Assembly (NCBI RefSeq): GCF_002847825.1
Contig: NZ_PKIZ01000006.1
Coordinates: forward strand, 55,370-119,369
Reading direction: 5' to 3'
Source of the DNA: Kytococcus schroeteri
GTDB taxonomy: Bacteria; Actinomycetota; Actinomycetes; Actinomycetales; Dermatophilaceae
Length of the DNA stretch: 64,000 nucleotides
Numbering within the stretch: position 1 is the first letter of the stretch; each line of letters begins with the position of its first letter. Of the stretch, positions 17,952 to 26,643 are shown one piece after another. Both the position numbers and the translations under genes were made by a program. Under the pieces are notes generated by a model. The model was not told the origin of the DNA. It saw only the letters and a program-made list of their open reading frames with translations, and did no database searches.

Positions 17952-19595
17952 TCATGGGTGTGCTGTGTGGAAGTGGACGGTCGTGGCGCCGTCGGGTCCG
18001 GTCGTGGTGGTGTGCGTGTACCGGGGGTCGTCCAGGCGGCGGTGGTGTCGTCCGCACAACGGGATGGCATTGGCCAGGTCGGTCCCGCCACCGGTGTCCT
18101 TCGCCCCGCGGTCACCGCGGTGATCGGGGTGATCGGGGTGATCGGGGTCGTTCCTGGGTGGTGCCGTACCGGCCCCGGTGCCCGGTGGCGGCCCCTCGGC
18201 TGCTGCCCGGGGCGTCCTGCGGGGTGTCCAAGGCGTGTCGTGATGGATCTCGCACCAGGCGAACGGTCGATCACAGTGCTCCTCGGCGCACGTGGAGTAG
18301 GTGACCGCGAGGGCCTTGCGTTGGGAGTCGGTGAACACCCGGGTCTGCCGGCCCAGGTCCAGGACGGCCGAGTCGCTGCCCATGACCACCGGGACGATCC
18401 CGGCCGTGGCGGCCAGGCGGCGGACCTGCCCGGCCGAGACCTCCTCGTCGTGGTCGGTGACCCCGACCCGGTCAGTGACCCCGCGGAGGGTGTCCAGGTC
18501 GGTGCGCACCAGCAGGATCGCGGTCGAGGGTGTGGACAGGTGGTCGGTGGGCAGGTGGGAGACGAGCTCGGCGAAGGCCTTGCCCTGCTCGTGGGCCCAG
18601 TCCACCTCACGCTCGCCCCACGGCAAACCCTCCTGCCCGTCGGCGGTCGCGGTGGTGGTGGTCCGGTGGCGTGCGAGTCGGCGGGGGCTGGTCATGGCCT
18701 GCAGGACCTTGGCCAGCATCCGGCCCTGGAGGACCGGGAGGGTGAACCGTCCGGTCATCGTCCCGTCACCCTCCTCGCGGATCCAGAACGACGCGGCCGC
18801 CCACGCCTTGTCCTCCTGGGCAGCCACCCGGGTGTTCTCGTGGGTGTCAGCCACGGCGGTGGTGTACCCGAGGTCCTCCAGGACGCGGCGTGCCGCGCGC
18901 CGCAACGCCCGCACCGAGAGCTTCTGGGCCCTGACCGTGAGGACCTCCTCGGCGCGCAACCGCTCGGCGGGGGTCACGTGGTCGGGCAGGGCCTCGAGCT
19001 CACGGACGACGACCAGGGCCCGGTCGGCATCCACCAACCCCGCGTCCACCGCGCGAGCCAACGGACGCAGCACCCGATCACCGGCCGGACCACCACCCGT
19101 GCCACCGCCGGCACCGTCAATACTGGGACCGGGCTGCCCGGTGGCCTGGCCGGGCGCAACGGGCGGGGGCTCGGCCAGGGCACCGGCGAGCTCGGCCTCC
19201 CGGCGGGTCTGCCCCGCGGCACGCCCGGTCTTGGCCGCGACGAACTGCGCGTCGTCGTCGTGGGCCACCCGCCCCGCCTGGCGGGCGGCGCGTAGGACGT
19301 CGAACGACCGTCCTCGCACCCGCTCACCCCGGGCCGCCACCCTGGCTGCTTCCGTGGTCAGCCAGTCCAGCTCGACCGGGCCCACCGGCAGGCCCTCCTG
19401 GCCCGCGGCAGCGGCCAACGCCGACAACACCCGCCCCACCGCGGAGTCCAACCCCGCGAACGCCTCCACGACCTCACCCCACACCACCGCGGCAGCAGGG
19501 CCACCACCCCCACCGGGCACCGGCGTCTCGTTCGTCGTCCTGGGCACGGGCACCACCCCCTCGATGGCCAACCACTGGTCGAACCCCCTGTCCAA
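17952..19595 (-). CDS. DUF222 / 13E12-type protein with C-terminal HNH endonuclease domain
   Basis: 547 residues. A long helical DUF222 region comes first; the C terminus carries an HNH nuclease: CAEEHCDRPFAWCEIHHD followed by NAIPLCGRHHRRLDD, where Cys pairs bind zinc and the HH/H residues catalyse. A DHPDHPDH repeat is encoded by a tandem gatcggggt run near 18120. These are multi-copy, mobile-like genes in actinobacteria with no established role. The only start near the frame opening is TTG 19595, one codon after an in-frame stop and downstream of a TACTAGT-like -10; the true start is uncertain. Confidence 0.82.
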   Translation of the reverse strand: MDRGFDQWLAIEGVVPVPRTTNETPVPGGGGGPAAAVVWGEVVEAFAGLDSAVGRVLSALAAAAGQEGLPVGPVELDWLTTEAARVAARGERVRGRSFDVLRAARQAGRVAHDDDAQFVAAKTGRAAGQTRREAELAGALAEPPPVAPGQATGQPGPSIDGAGGGTGGGPAGDRVLRPLARAVDAGLVDADRALVVVRELEALPDHVTPAERLRAEEVLTVRAQKLSVRALRRAARRVLEDLGYTTAVADTHENTRVAAQEDKAWAAASFWIREEGDGTMTGRFTLPVLQGRMLAKVLQAMTSPRRLARHRTTTTATADGQEGLPWGEREVDWAHEQGKAFAELVSHLPTDHLSTPSTAILLVRTDLDTLRGVTDRVGVTDHDEEVSAGQVRRLAATAGIVPVVMGSDSAVLDLGRQTRVFTDSQRKALAVTYSTCAEEHCDRPFAWCEIHHDTPWTPRRTPRAAAEGPPPGTGAGTAPPRNDPDHPDHPDHRGDRGAKDTGGGTDLANAIPLCGRHHRRLDDPRYTHTTTTGPDGATTVHFHTAHP

Positions 19596-19910
19596 CCACC
19601 TACCCCCACACTAGTACACATAACCGACCTACTGCAACCCCACCATCGAACATGTGGACGACCTGATGCACGCGCCCGCACCACCACCCACCCTGTGGAC
19701 AACCCCCCCTCGCGCCCTCGCCGGCCTCGCCCTCCGGGGTGACCGTGACACGGCGCTGGCCAGGCATGCCGCCGCCGCGGCCGCCGCCCTGGGGATCGTC
19801 CGCCCGGAGGGGTCGGGTGAGTGGGTGGTCACCTGCGTCGCCCTCGGTGTGGGAGCCCTCGTGGGCCAGTGGTCCCGCCTCGACGCGGGCCGGGCCAGAA
19901 CCGCTCCGCC
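19596..19910. other. Non-coding gap between HNH gene and pheA
   Basis: About 315 bases. It holds the presumptive HNH promoter (TACTAGT on the minus strand near 19610). Two short overlapping open frames, 19654-19947 plus and 19629-19832 minus, show no motifs, no RBS and only composition-driven translations. No terminator or repeat was recognised. Confidence 0.4.
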
Positions 19911-20750
19911 TCAGTGCCTCCCGTCCCGCCAGGGGGACGCCGGGTAGGTGCCCAGCACGCGCGTGTCGGTGGTGAAGAAGGTCAGCTCCTCCAGCGCCCC
20001 GGCCAGGGCAGGCTCCTCGGGGTGGCCGTCCACCTCGGCGAGGAACATCGTGGCCGTGAACCGCCCGTCGAGCATGTAGCTCTCCAGCTTGGTCATGTTG
20101 ATGCCGCTGGTGGCAAAGGCGCCCAGCGCCTTGTACAGGGCGGCCGGGTGGTTGCGCACGGTGAACACGAACGTGGTCACCAGCGGCCCGGCGTCGCGCG
20201 GCGGCACGACGGCCTCGCGGCTGAGCACCACGAACCGGGTGGTGTTGTGCGCGGCGTCCTCCACGCCCTCGGCCAGCACCTGCAGCCCGTGGATCTCCGC
20301 GGCCAGCGGCGGGGCGAGTGCCGCCCGGGCGGGGTCGCCGGCCTCGGCCACCTCGCGGGCGGCGCCCGCGGTGTCGCCGGCCACCACGGTGTCCCAGCCG
20401 TGCTCGCGGATGATGTGGCGGCACTGCCCCAGCGCGTGCACGTGGCTGGCCACGGTGCGCACCCCGTCCAGCGTGGCGCCGGGAAGGCCCAGGAGCGAGA
20501 ACCGGATGCGCAGGAAGTGCTCGCCCACGATGTGCAGCCCGCTGGCCGGCAGCAGGTGGTGGATGTCCGCCACGCGCCCGGCCAGGGAGTTGTCGATGGG
20601 GATGACGGCCAGCTCGCACTCGCCGTCGGTCACCCGCGTGAAGGCCTCCTCGAAGGAGGCGCAGGGCACCGTCTGTGCGTCCGGGTGGTTCTCGCGGACG
20701 ACGAGGTGTGAGTTGGACCCGGGCTCTCCCTGGATGGCGATGTGCTGCAT
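19911..20750 (-). CDS. pheA: Prephenate dehydratase
   Basis: Makes phenylpyruvate from prephenate in phenylalanine biosynthesis; 279 residues. The catalytic domain starts [17 protein letters not shown], contains [12 protein letters not shown] and [17 protein letters not shown], and ends with the key TRF motif in [12 protein letters not shown]-terminal ACT domain ([21 protein letters not shown]) should bind phenylalanine for feedback control, although the usual ESRP is ESYM here. The open frame extends 24 codons further upstream, but the ATG at 20750 matches the conserved family start. Confidence 0.94.
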   Translation of the reverse strand: MQHIAIQGEPGSNSHLVVRENHPDAQTVPCASFEEAFTRVTDGECELAVIPIDNSLAGRVADIHHLLPASGLHIVGEHFLRIRFSLLGLPGATLDGVRTVASHVHALGQCRHIIREHGWDTVVAGDTAGAAREVAEAGDPARAALAPPLAAEIHGLQVLAEGVEDAAHNTTRFVVLSREAVVPPRDAGPLVTTFVFTVRNHPAALYKALGAFATSGINMTKLESYMLDGRFTATMFLAEVDGHPEEPALAGALEELTFFTTDTRVLGTYPASPWRDGRH

Positions 20751-20851
20751 CGTCAGATCGTTCCACGCGCAGTCGGTGCCGACTGCCAGACTGCCTCCAC
20801 GCCCTCCTCCCGCGTCGCCCACGACGCCTCCGCCCTCGCCGGATCGACCCC

Positions 20852-21118
20852 GTCATCGAGGTCCGGGGCCTGGTCAAGGCCCTCGGCCACGCGCGGGCCC
20901 TGGACGGCCTGGACCACACGGTCGCCCCCGGCGAGGTGCACGGATTCCTGGGCCCCAACGGGGCGGGCAAGTCCACCACCATCCGCGTCCTGCTGGGCCT
21001 GATGCGGGCCGATGCGGGCACCGTCCGCCTCTTCGGCGGGGACCCGTGGGCCGATGCCGCGGCCCTGCCCCGGGTGCTCGAGGGGCGTGTGGCCGGCACC
21101 GACACCTCGGTGGGGTGA
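20852..21118 (+). pseudogene. Truncated ABC exporter ATPase (DrrA-like) remnant
   Basis: The frame shows a normal beginning, [19 protein letters not shown], a complete Walker A in [12 protein letters not shown] and the segment [16 protein letters not shown], then ends after about 90 residues. The signature, Walker B and His switch are absent, so it cannot work as a pump ATPase. No proper start codon is evident at the expected place. It lies head to head with pheA and directly before permease relics, consistent with a deletion through a DrrAB-type operon. Confidence 0.8.
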
Positions 21119-21520
21119 TGGCCAACGAGTTCGCCATGGTCGTGGCCTTCGGGGCGGATGCCCGGGGTGCGGCGGTCTACGGTGCCGGCCTGTTCGGTCT
21201 GGGGTTGGGCCACGCCGCTGGGCTGGGTGGACCAGGCCCGTGCCTTCGGGGACGCCCGCTGGTGGCCGGTGGGCCTGCTGCTGGTGACTGCCACGTTCCT
21301 CGTGGCCGCGGCGGTGGCGCTGCACGCCCGCCGTGACGTGGACGCCGCCCTGCTGCGCGCCCGCCCGCGCCCGGACCGCGCGTCGTCCCTGCTGCGCACC
21401 CCGTTCGGGCTGGCGCTGCACGAGCACCGTGGGGCCCTGCTGGGCTGGACCCTCGGGCCCTTCGTGCTGGTGGCCGCCGGGTTCGCGGGCTTCCGGCGCC
21501 GCGACGTCCCGCGCGGCTGA
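21119..21520 (+). pseudogene. Degraded ABC-2 permease (antibiotic-exporter type) fragments
   Basis: Two frames carry permease scraps. FGADARGAAVYGAGLFGLG is in one; PLGWVDQARAFGDARWWPV, LLRTPFGLALHEHRGALLGW and the C-terminal-like AGFAGFRRRDV are in another. Order and wording match the middle and end of large polyketide-antibiotic exporter permeases, but several hundred residues are missing and the frame shifts between pieces. Together with the preceding ATPase scrap this is a dead exporter locus. Confidence 0.72.
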
Positions 21521-21538
21521 GCGGCGCCCGCCGCCCCC

Positions 21539-23287
21539 TCACTCCACCCGCACGCGCCCGTCCTCGTCGAGGTCCACGGTCTGCACCTCCACCAGCACCG
21601 GGTGGTCGTGGTCGCCGTCGCGCACCTCGCCGGTCCACCAGCTGGCCTCCAGCTCCTCCCCGTCCACCCGCAGCAGCGCCACGTTGTTGGTGAACCACGG
21701 CCCGGCCACGTCGCGCCACCGCCAGGGCTGCGCCGGCACGTGCGCCGAGCGCCCCGCCATCGCCCCCAGCGGCACGGCCAGTCCGTGGGCCAGCACGGCC
21801 GTCGCGTAGCGCATCACGGTGGGCAGCGGGTTGCGGATGGGGCTGCACACCAGCTGCAGCACGCGCATCTCCGGCGCCTCCCCGGCGGCCGCCTGGGCCC
21901 GCTCGTCGTCGGTGAGGTCGTGGTCGTCCAGCAGCGACGCGGACTCCACCTCGGACACGTACGAGTGGTGCACGTCGCCACTGAGGAAGAGCACGGACCG
22001 CGGCACCGGCCCCCGCTCACCGCGCGCCAGCTCGCCCACCATCGCGCACACGCGCAGGAACGAGGCGTGGAACGCCGCCCAGTGCTCCAGGTCCACGGTG
22101 GTGCGCAGCCACTCGGCCACGGCCGCGGCGCGCTCCCCGAAGACCCCGTTGCCCACGGCCTCGTTCCACGCCTCCAGGTGGTGCAGGCCGCGCGGCAGCA
22201 GGAAGGGCAGCGAGGTGCCCACCACCACGTGCTCGATGCCGTCGGCGCCCCGCAGCTGGTCGCTGAGCCACTGCATCTCGCGCTCGTCGAGCATCTGCCG
22301 CTCGCCCCGCTCCATCACCCGTGCGGCGCGGGAGTCCACCACGACCAGGCGGGTGGCGCCGATGTCGCGGGCGTAGGACCACCGGTAGGTGTCGGGGTGC
22401 TGGTCCACACGTTCGGCGAAGGCGTCGAGCACCTCGGTGACGTCCGGGTGGGGGTCGGTGCGCTGCCGCGAGACCACCTCCCGCCAGATCTCGTCCTGGG
22501 CGCGCTCGGCCACCGAGAGATTGCCCAGGTGCTGGTACACCCAGTACGAGCCCAGCGCCGCCACGATGCGGTCGTGCCACCAGTCGGTGGCCTCCATCTC
22601 CTCGCGCCAGGCGGCGGAGGTGTTCCAGTCGTCGCGCACGTCGTGGTCGTCGAAGATCATGAGGGTCGGCAGGCTGGCCAGCAGCCACCGCACCCACGGC
22701 TCGCCCCAGGCCAGGGAGTACAGGTGCGCGTACTCCTCGTAGTCGGCCAGCTCCTTGCCGGGCCCCTCGTCGAGCGAGCGGCGCGAGGCGATGAACTCCT
22801 GCATCGCCTCGCTCGTGGCGTCGGCGTACACCTGGTCGCCGAGCAGCAGCATCATCTCCGGCAGGGCGGGTGCGTCCTCCCGGCCGAGGGCGTTCGCCAT
22901 GCCCAGGGTGCGCAGCGCGTCCACGCCGTGGGTGCGGTGCCCCTTCGCGTCGTGGCTCACCGAGGTGCGGCACGAGCCGAAGCCGAGGTCCACCGCGGCG
23001 CCGGGCGTCAGCGTGTTGAGCCGCGGCGCGGGGCGGGGGTCGTCGGCCTCGGGCCAGGCGCGGGCGTCGTCCACGAGCACCTCGTAGGTGCTGTCCAGGC
23101 CGGAAGGGAGCCCGGTGAGCTCCACGACGGCGTAGTGGTGCCCGTGCGCGCTGAAGGTGCTGGCCGATGCCGTGTGCTCCCCGGCGCGCACCTCCACCCG
23201 GGCGGGGGCGTCGGTCTCCACCCAGATCGCGGCGGACCCGTGGTCCACGTGGCGCAGCAGGGGGCCGATGACGATGGAGGCAGCCAT
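21539..23287 (-). CDS. PhoD-like alkaline phosphatase D family phosphoesterase
   Basis: Metallophosphoesterase of 582 residues. A short Fn3-like N-terminal domain starting MAASIVIGPLLRHVD precedes the catalytic core: FGSCR, LLLGDQVYAD, FDDHDVRDDWN and FLSGDVHHSYV, which together supply the metal ligands of the PhoD group. No Tat or Sec signal is visible at the chosen start, so a cytoplasmic location is suggested, unlike secreted PhoD. Length and motifs match the cytosolic PhoD-like branch. The ATG 23287 fixes the conserved N terminus; the frame is open further upstream. Substrate unknown. Confidence 0.86.
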   Translation of the reverse strand: MAASIVIGPLLRHVDHGSAAIWVETDAPARVEVRAGEHTASASTFSAHGHHYAVVELTGLPSGLDSTYEVLVDDARAWPEADDPRPAPRLNTLTPGAAVDLGFGSCRTSVSHDAKGHRTHGVDALRTLGMANALGREDAPALPEMMLLLGDQVYADATSEAMQEFIASRRSLDEGPGKELADYEEYAHLYSLAWGEPWVRWLLASLPTLMIFDDHDVRDDWNTSAAWREEMEATDWWHDRIVAALGSYWVYQHLGNLSVAERAQDEIWREVVSRQRTDPHPDVTEVLDAFAERVDQHPDTYRWSYARDIGATRLVVVDSRAARVMERGERQMLDEREMQWLSDQLRGADGIEHVVVGTSLPFLLPRGLHHLEAWNEAVGNGVFGERAAAVAEWLRTTVDLEHWAAFHASFLRVCAMVGELARGERGPVPRSVLFLSGDVHHSYVSEVESASLLDDHDLTDDERAQAAAGEAPEMRVLQLVCSPIRNPLPTVMRYATAVLAHGLAVPLGAMAGRSAHVPAQPWRWRDVAGPWFTNNVALLRVDGEELEASWWTGEVRDGDHDHPVLVEVQTVDLDEDGRVRVE

Positions 23288-23394
23288 GCGGCCAGTCTCG
23301 CAGCCACCGGGAGGTTGTCGGTGCCGGCTGCCACGCTGTGGGTTCAGCACCCTGGTGGCCACCGGGGCGCCGGCCACCAGCCCAGGAGGATGCC

Positions 23395-23979
23395 GTGTAC
23401 CTGCCCGCCCAGCACGACGAGCCCACCACCCACGCCGAGTACGTCCGCCAGCTCGCGGAGTCGCTCCGGGCAAGCACGTACGGCCTCACCGAGGAGCAGG
23501 CCCGCCTCACGCCCTGCCGCAGCGCGCTGAGCATCGGCGGCCTGCTCAAGCACCTGGTGCACGTGTACGCCGAGGTCGTGGGCGCGGAGGTCGTGCACCC
23601 GGACCGGGTCCCGGCGGACCCGGTCGAGGCGTTCATGGCCAGCTTCACCCTCCGCGAGGACGAGACGCTCGCGCTGACCCTGGCCCGTTTCGACGAGGTG
23701 ATGGAGGCCCTCGTGGAGAACCTGCGCACGGCCGACCCGGGCGAGGTGGTGGAGCAGCCGGCCATGCCCTGGTTCGGTGTGGACGCCCCTGCGCGGGTGT
23801 GCGCGCGCTACCAGCACGTGCACGTGGTGGAGGAGCTCGCGCGCCACGCCGGGCACGCCGACATCGTCCGGGAGCAGATCGACGGCGCGACCTCTCCGGA
23901 GCTGCTGCTCGCGGTCTGGGGCCAGCCGGGCAACGACTTCGTGCAGCCGTGGCGCCCGGCCGGGGAACGGGGCGCCTGA
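23395..23979 (+). CDS. DinB/DUF664-family protein
   Basis: 194 residues forming the four-helix DinB-like fold, with putative metal ligands in LLKHLVHVYAEV and VVEELARHAGHADIVREQIDG. Family members are thiol (mycothiol or bacillithiol)-dependent transferases or unknown metalloenzymes; actinobacterial DUF664 proteins are suspected mycothiol S-transferases. GTG 23395 is preceded 4 bases earlier by AGGAGGA. Its TGA overlaps the ATG of the next gene (TGATG), so the two are probably co-translated. Confidence 0.82.
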   Translation: MYLPAQHDEPTTHAEYVRQLAESLRASTYGLTEEQARLTPCRSALSIGGLLKHLVHVYAEVVGAEVVHPDRVPADPVEAFMASFTLREDETLALTLARFDEVMEALVENLRTADPGEVVEQPAMPWFGVDAPARVCARYQHVHVVEELARHAGHADIVREQIDGATSPELLLAVWGQPGNDFVQPWRPAGERGA

Positions 23980-24296
23980 TGCCCTCCTACCGCCTCGTCG
24001 CCGACGTGCTCGCCGTCCGGGGTGACACCCCGCCCTCGAAGGTGCTCGACATCGCCCGGGAGGTGGTGGGCCGCACCCACCTGGTGGAGAAGGTGTCCCT
24101 CGACATGCCCCGTGGCGTGCCCCAGGTGACCGTGCGCTGCGTGGTGGCCGAGTCCAACGACGACGCCGAGGACCACGAGGCGTTCGACTTGGCAGCGCGC
24201 TATCTCGCGGAGATGTCCGAGGTGGTCCAGATGCCCCGGGTGGAGGTCCGGCGGCGCGTCAAGGGGCGGTTCGTGCCCGTCAACCGCCCGCGCTGA
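23979..24296 (+). CDS. Small conserved-looking protein of unknown function
   Basis: 105 residues starting MPSYRLVADVLAVRGDTPP. I do not recognise a family. It has alternating beta/alpha-like composition with a basic C terminus (VEVRRRVKGRFVPVNRPR) and no membrane segment or cysteine cluster. The TGATG overlap with the DinB gene argues that it is real and coupled to it. Confidence 0.62.
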   Translation: MPSYRLVADVLAVRGDTPPSKVLDIAREVVGRTHLVEKVSLDMPRGVPQVTVRCVVAESNDDAEDHEAFDLAARYLAEMSEVVQMPRVEVRRRVKGRFVPVNRPR

Positions 24297-24334
24297 GGGC
24301 GCCCGGGGCGTCCTGCCACCCCACCCCTCCCGGC

Positions 24335-24362
24335 GTGACCTGCATCACGCGGGGAGTAGGCT
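24335..24362 (+). promoter_or_regulatory. Crp-type palindrome and leaderless -10 of the mmsB promoter
   Basis: GTGACCTGCATCAC (24335-24348) fits GTGA-N6-TCAC of Crp/GlxR-like regulators. TAGGCT at 24357-24362 is followed by exactly 6 bases and the ATG, so the mRNA should be leaderless. The site lies only 8 bases upstream of the -10, which would suit repression more than activation. Confidence 0.5.
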
Positions 24363-24368
24363 CGCGGC

Positions 24369-25259
24369 ATGAAGATCGCGTTCCTGGGACTCGGAAACAT
24401 GGGTGGCCCGATGGCCGCCAACCTCGTCAAGGCCGGCCACGAGGTCACGGGCTTCGACCCCGTGCCCGCCGCCCGTGAGACCGCGCAGGGCAACGGCGTC
24501 ACCGTGGCCGAGAGCGGCGCGCAGGCCGTGGCCGACGCCGAGGTCGTCATCACGATGCTGCCCAACGGCCAGCTGGTGCTGGACTCCTACGGCGAGATCG
24601 TCCCGGCTGTGACCGGTCAGGACGTCCTGTTCATCGACTCCTCCACCATCGACGTGGAGTCTGCCCGCAAGGCCGCCGACATGGTGCGCGAGGCGGGCCA
24701 CTCCAGCATCGACGCCCCGGTCTCCGGCGGTGTGGTGGGTTCCGAGGCCGGCACGCTCACCTTCATGGTCGGCGGCACCGACGAGGCCTTCTCCCGTGCC
24801 GAGCCGGTCCTGCAGGCCATGGGCCGCAAGATCGTGCACTGCGGCGGTGCGGGCAATGGCCAGGCCGCCAAGATCTGCAACAACATGCTGCTGGGTGTGC
24901 AGATGATCGCCGTCTCCGAGGCCTTCGTGCTCGGCGAGAAGCTCGGCCTGGACCCGCAGGCCTTCTTCGATGTCGCCTCCACCAGCTCCGGCCGCTGCTG
25001 GGCCCTGGACACCAACTGCCCGGTGCCGGGCCCGGTCGAGGGATCGCCGGCCAACCGCGACTTCGAGGGCGGCTTCGCCTCGGGCCTCATGCTCAAGGAC
25101 CTGAACCTCGCGCAGGACGCCTCCGAGCTGGCCGGCGTGGACACCGCCTTCGGTCGAGCGGCCCGCGACGCCTACGAGCGCTTCGTCGACATCGACGGTC
25201 CCCGGCGCGACTTCGGGGCCGTCATCACCGCCATCGAGAGCGACACGCTCAACGGCTGA
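24369..25259 (+). CDS. mmsB: 3-hydroxyisobutyrate dehydrogenase
   Basis: NAD-dependent oxidoreductase of valine breakdown (3-hydroxyisobutyrate to methylmalonate semialdehyde), 296 residues. The Rossmann start FLGLGNMGGPMAANLVKAGH is diagnostic; the substrate motif APVSGGVVGSEAGTL and the catalytic lysine K168 in GNGQAAKICNNMLL are present, as is the C-terminal FGRAARDAYERF region. A hairpin terminator follows. Valine catabolism feeds propionyl-CoA, which links this gene to mutAB functionally, though not by position. Confidence 0.93.
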   Translation: MKIAFLGLGNMGGPMAANLVKAGHEVTGFDPVPAARETAQGNGVTVAESGAQAVADAEVVITMLPNGQLVLDSYGEIVPAVTGQDVLFIDSSTIDVESARKAADMVREAGHSSIDAPVSGGVVGSEAGTLTFMVGGTDEAFSRAEPVLQAMGRKIVHCGGAGNGQAAKICNNMLLGVQMIAVSEAFVLGEKLGLDPQAFFDVASTSSGRCWALDTNCPVPGPVEGSPANRDFEGGFASGLMLKDLNLAQDASELAGVDTAFGRAARDAYERFVDIDGPRRDFGAVITAIESDTLNG

Positions 25260-25262
25260 CCG

Positions 25263-25291
25263 CACGGCACCGCCGCCCCGGCGGTGCCGTG
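25263..25291 (+). terminator. Hairpin terminator after mmsB
   Basis: CACGGCACCGCC and GGCGGTGCCGTG pair perfectly (12 bp) around GCCCC. It begins 3 bases after the mmsB stop; no U-tract, as is common in high-GC actinobacteria. Confidence 0.75.
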
Positions 25292-25348
25292 GCGCCGGAC
25301 CGGAGGGCCTCCACCCCGCCGGGGGTACCGGGCGGAGCGGGGCCCTCC

Positions 25349-25354
25349 TACCCT
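25349..25354 (+). promoter_or_regulatory. -10 TACCCT of a leaderless promoter
   Basis: TACCCT is followed by 6 bases and then the GTG start codon of the CAAX protease gene, the same spacing as at mmsB, the AAA ATPase and the acyl-CoA dehydrogenase. It supports GTG 25361 as the start. Confidence 0.6.
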
Positions 25355-25360
25355 GTGCGG

Positions 25361-26500
25361 GTGAATCAGCAGCCCGGCCAGCCCCATCCGCAGCACCCCC
25401 AGGGTCCGCCGCAGAACCCTTACGCCCCGCAGCCGCCGTACGGGCAGTACGCCCACCCTGCCCCGACGGGGTACGCACCGGGGCCGTACGCCCCGCCCCC
25501 TTACGCGCCGGGGCCGTACGGCCCGCCGGCCCCCGTCTCGTCGGTGCGTCCGGACGCCGAGTTCCACGAGCTCACCCGTGGCCCCCGCCGTGCCTGGTGG
25601 CGCCCCGTCGTGGCCCTGCTCCTGTGGATCCCGGTCGGCATCGTGGTGGCACTCGTCGCCATCGTGGCCATGCTCGCCCCGATGCTGTCCATCGAGAGCC
25701 AGCGGCAGGGGTTCGAGCAGGGTGGTGACGGCATGCCGGAGGTCTTCCACCCGCTGACCTTCCTGGGCATGAACGCCGGCCTGGCCGTCCTCGTGCCGGC
25801 GGCCGTCGGCGTGCTCGCCCTGGCCTACTGGATGCGGCCGGGCTTCGCCTCCTCGGTGGCGGGGCGCTTCCGCTGGGGCTGGGCGCTGCGTGTGCTCGTG
25901 GTGCTCACGCCGTGGTGGGTGCTCTACCTGCTCGGGACGGCCGCGCTGGCCGGGGAGAGCTTCACGCCGCACCCGCACCGGTACTTCTGGTGGATGCTGC
26001 TCGTGGTGGTGCTGACCACGCCCCTGCAGGCGGCCGGCGAGGAGTACCTGTTCCGCGGCTTCGTGATGCAGTGGTTCGGCAGCTGGATCCCGTGGACGTG
26101 GCTGGCCCTGGGGCTGTCCACGGTCACCTCGGTGAGTCTCTTCGCCCTCGCGCACGGCTCGTTGGACCCCTGGGTGCTCGCCGACCTGGGCCTGTTCGCC
26201 CTCGTGGCCCTGGTGATGATCGTGCGCACCGGCGGCATGGAGGCGGCCGTGGTCATGCACTCGGTCAACAACGTGACGCTCATGGTCATCTCGCTGTTCT
26301 TCGGCGGTTTCGAGGACGGCTTCGTGGGCGGCGACACCACCTCCACCCCGGCGGTCCTGCTCATGAGCGTGCTGCTGCAGGGCGTGGGCCTGGCGCTGGT
26401 GGAGTGGCAGTGGCGCCGCAGCGGGCTGGGCAACCGCACCGCCGCCGACCTGCAGGAGCTGCTGCACCCCCGCGACCGCGTGGGGGCCGCCGCCCGCTGA
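25361..26500 (+). CDS. CPBP (CAAX/Abi) family intramembrane metalloprotease
   Basis: 379 residues. A Pro/Tyr/Gly-rich cytoplasmic N terminus with repeated PYAP/PPYG units (residues 1-65) leads into about eight membrane segments. The glutamate pair E227-E228 in AAGEEYLFRGFVM, then FALAHG and VVMHSVNN, supply the catalytic/metal residues of the family. Such proteins are linked to peptide maturation or self-immunity, but no partner gene sits nearby. The leaderless TACCCT promoter supports the start, and a very strong hairpin lies downstream. Confidence 0.88.
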   Translation: MNQQPGQPHPQHPQGPPQNPYAPQPPYGQYAHPAPTGYAPGPYAPPPYAPGPYGPPAPVSSVRPDAEFHELTRGPRRAWWRPVVALLLWIPVGIVVALVAIVAMLAPMLSIESQRQGFEQGGDGMPEVFHPLTFLGMNAGLAVLVPAAVGVLALAYWMRPGFASSVAGRFRWGWALRVLVVLTPWWVLYLLGTAALAGESFTPHPHRYFWWMLLVVVLTTPLQAAGEEYLFRGFVMQWFGSWIPWTWLALGLSTVTSVSLFALAHGSLDPWVLADLGLFALVALVMIVRTGGMEAAVVMHSVNNVTLMVISLFFGGFEDGFVGGDTTSTPAVLLMSVLLQGVGLALVEWQWRRSGLGNRTAADLQELLHPRDRVGAAAR

Positions 26501-26521
26501 CCACGCACGGCCGCTGGCCGG

Positions 26522-26573
26522 CACGCACTGAAGGGGCCGGAGCGCATCAGCGCTCCGGCCCCTTCAGTGCGTG
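26522..26573. terminator. 24-bp perfect hairpin terminator, probably bidirectional
   Basis: Arms 26522-26545 and 26550-26573 pair perfectly around an ATCA loop (core GGGGCCGGAGCGC). It ends transcription of the CAAX protease gene and, on the minus strand, would also end the candidate small RNA that starts near 26637. Confidence 0.88.
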
Positions 26574-26637
26574 GAGGGCGGGGAACCACCACCCGGTCCC
26601 GTCCTCCGGTACCGCTCGGGCCCCTGCGCCCTGCGAT
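26522..26637 (-). ncRNA. Candidate iron-regulated small RNA (about 116 nt)
   Basis: On the minus strand an iron box overlaps a promoter-like pair, -35 TTGCCT (26672-26667) and -10 TACTGT (26649-26644), spaced exactly 17 bp. Transcription from about 26637 would meet the 24-bp hairpin at 26573-26522, giving a short RNA with no convincing open frame. No gene lies downstream of the box in either direction to explain it otherwise. This is inference from site arrangement; a decayed regulatory relic is the alternative. Confidence 0.35.
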
Positions 26638-26643
26638 GCCTGA

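Noticed and set aside
18118..18152. Tandem gatcggggt repeats as a regulatory iteron
   Set aside because: They lie inside the HNH protein gene and encode a simple DHPDHPDH run; only about three units are present.
19654..19947. Small plus-strand ORF of 97 codons between the HNH gene and pheA
   Set aside because: No RBS, no recognisable motif, overlaps the pheA end, and an equally good minus-strand frame covers the same bases.
23979..24296. PurS-type subunit
   Set aside because: The length is close but the conserved PurS start and dimer motifs are absent, and no purL or purQ gene is near.
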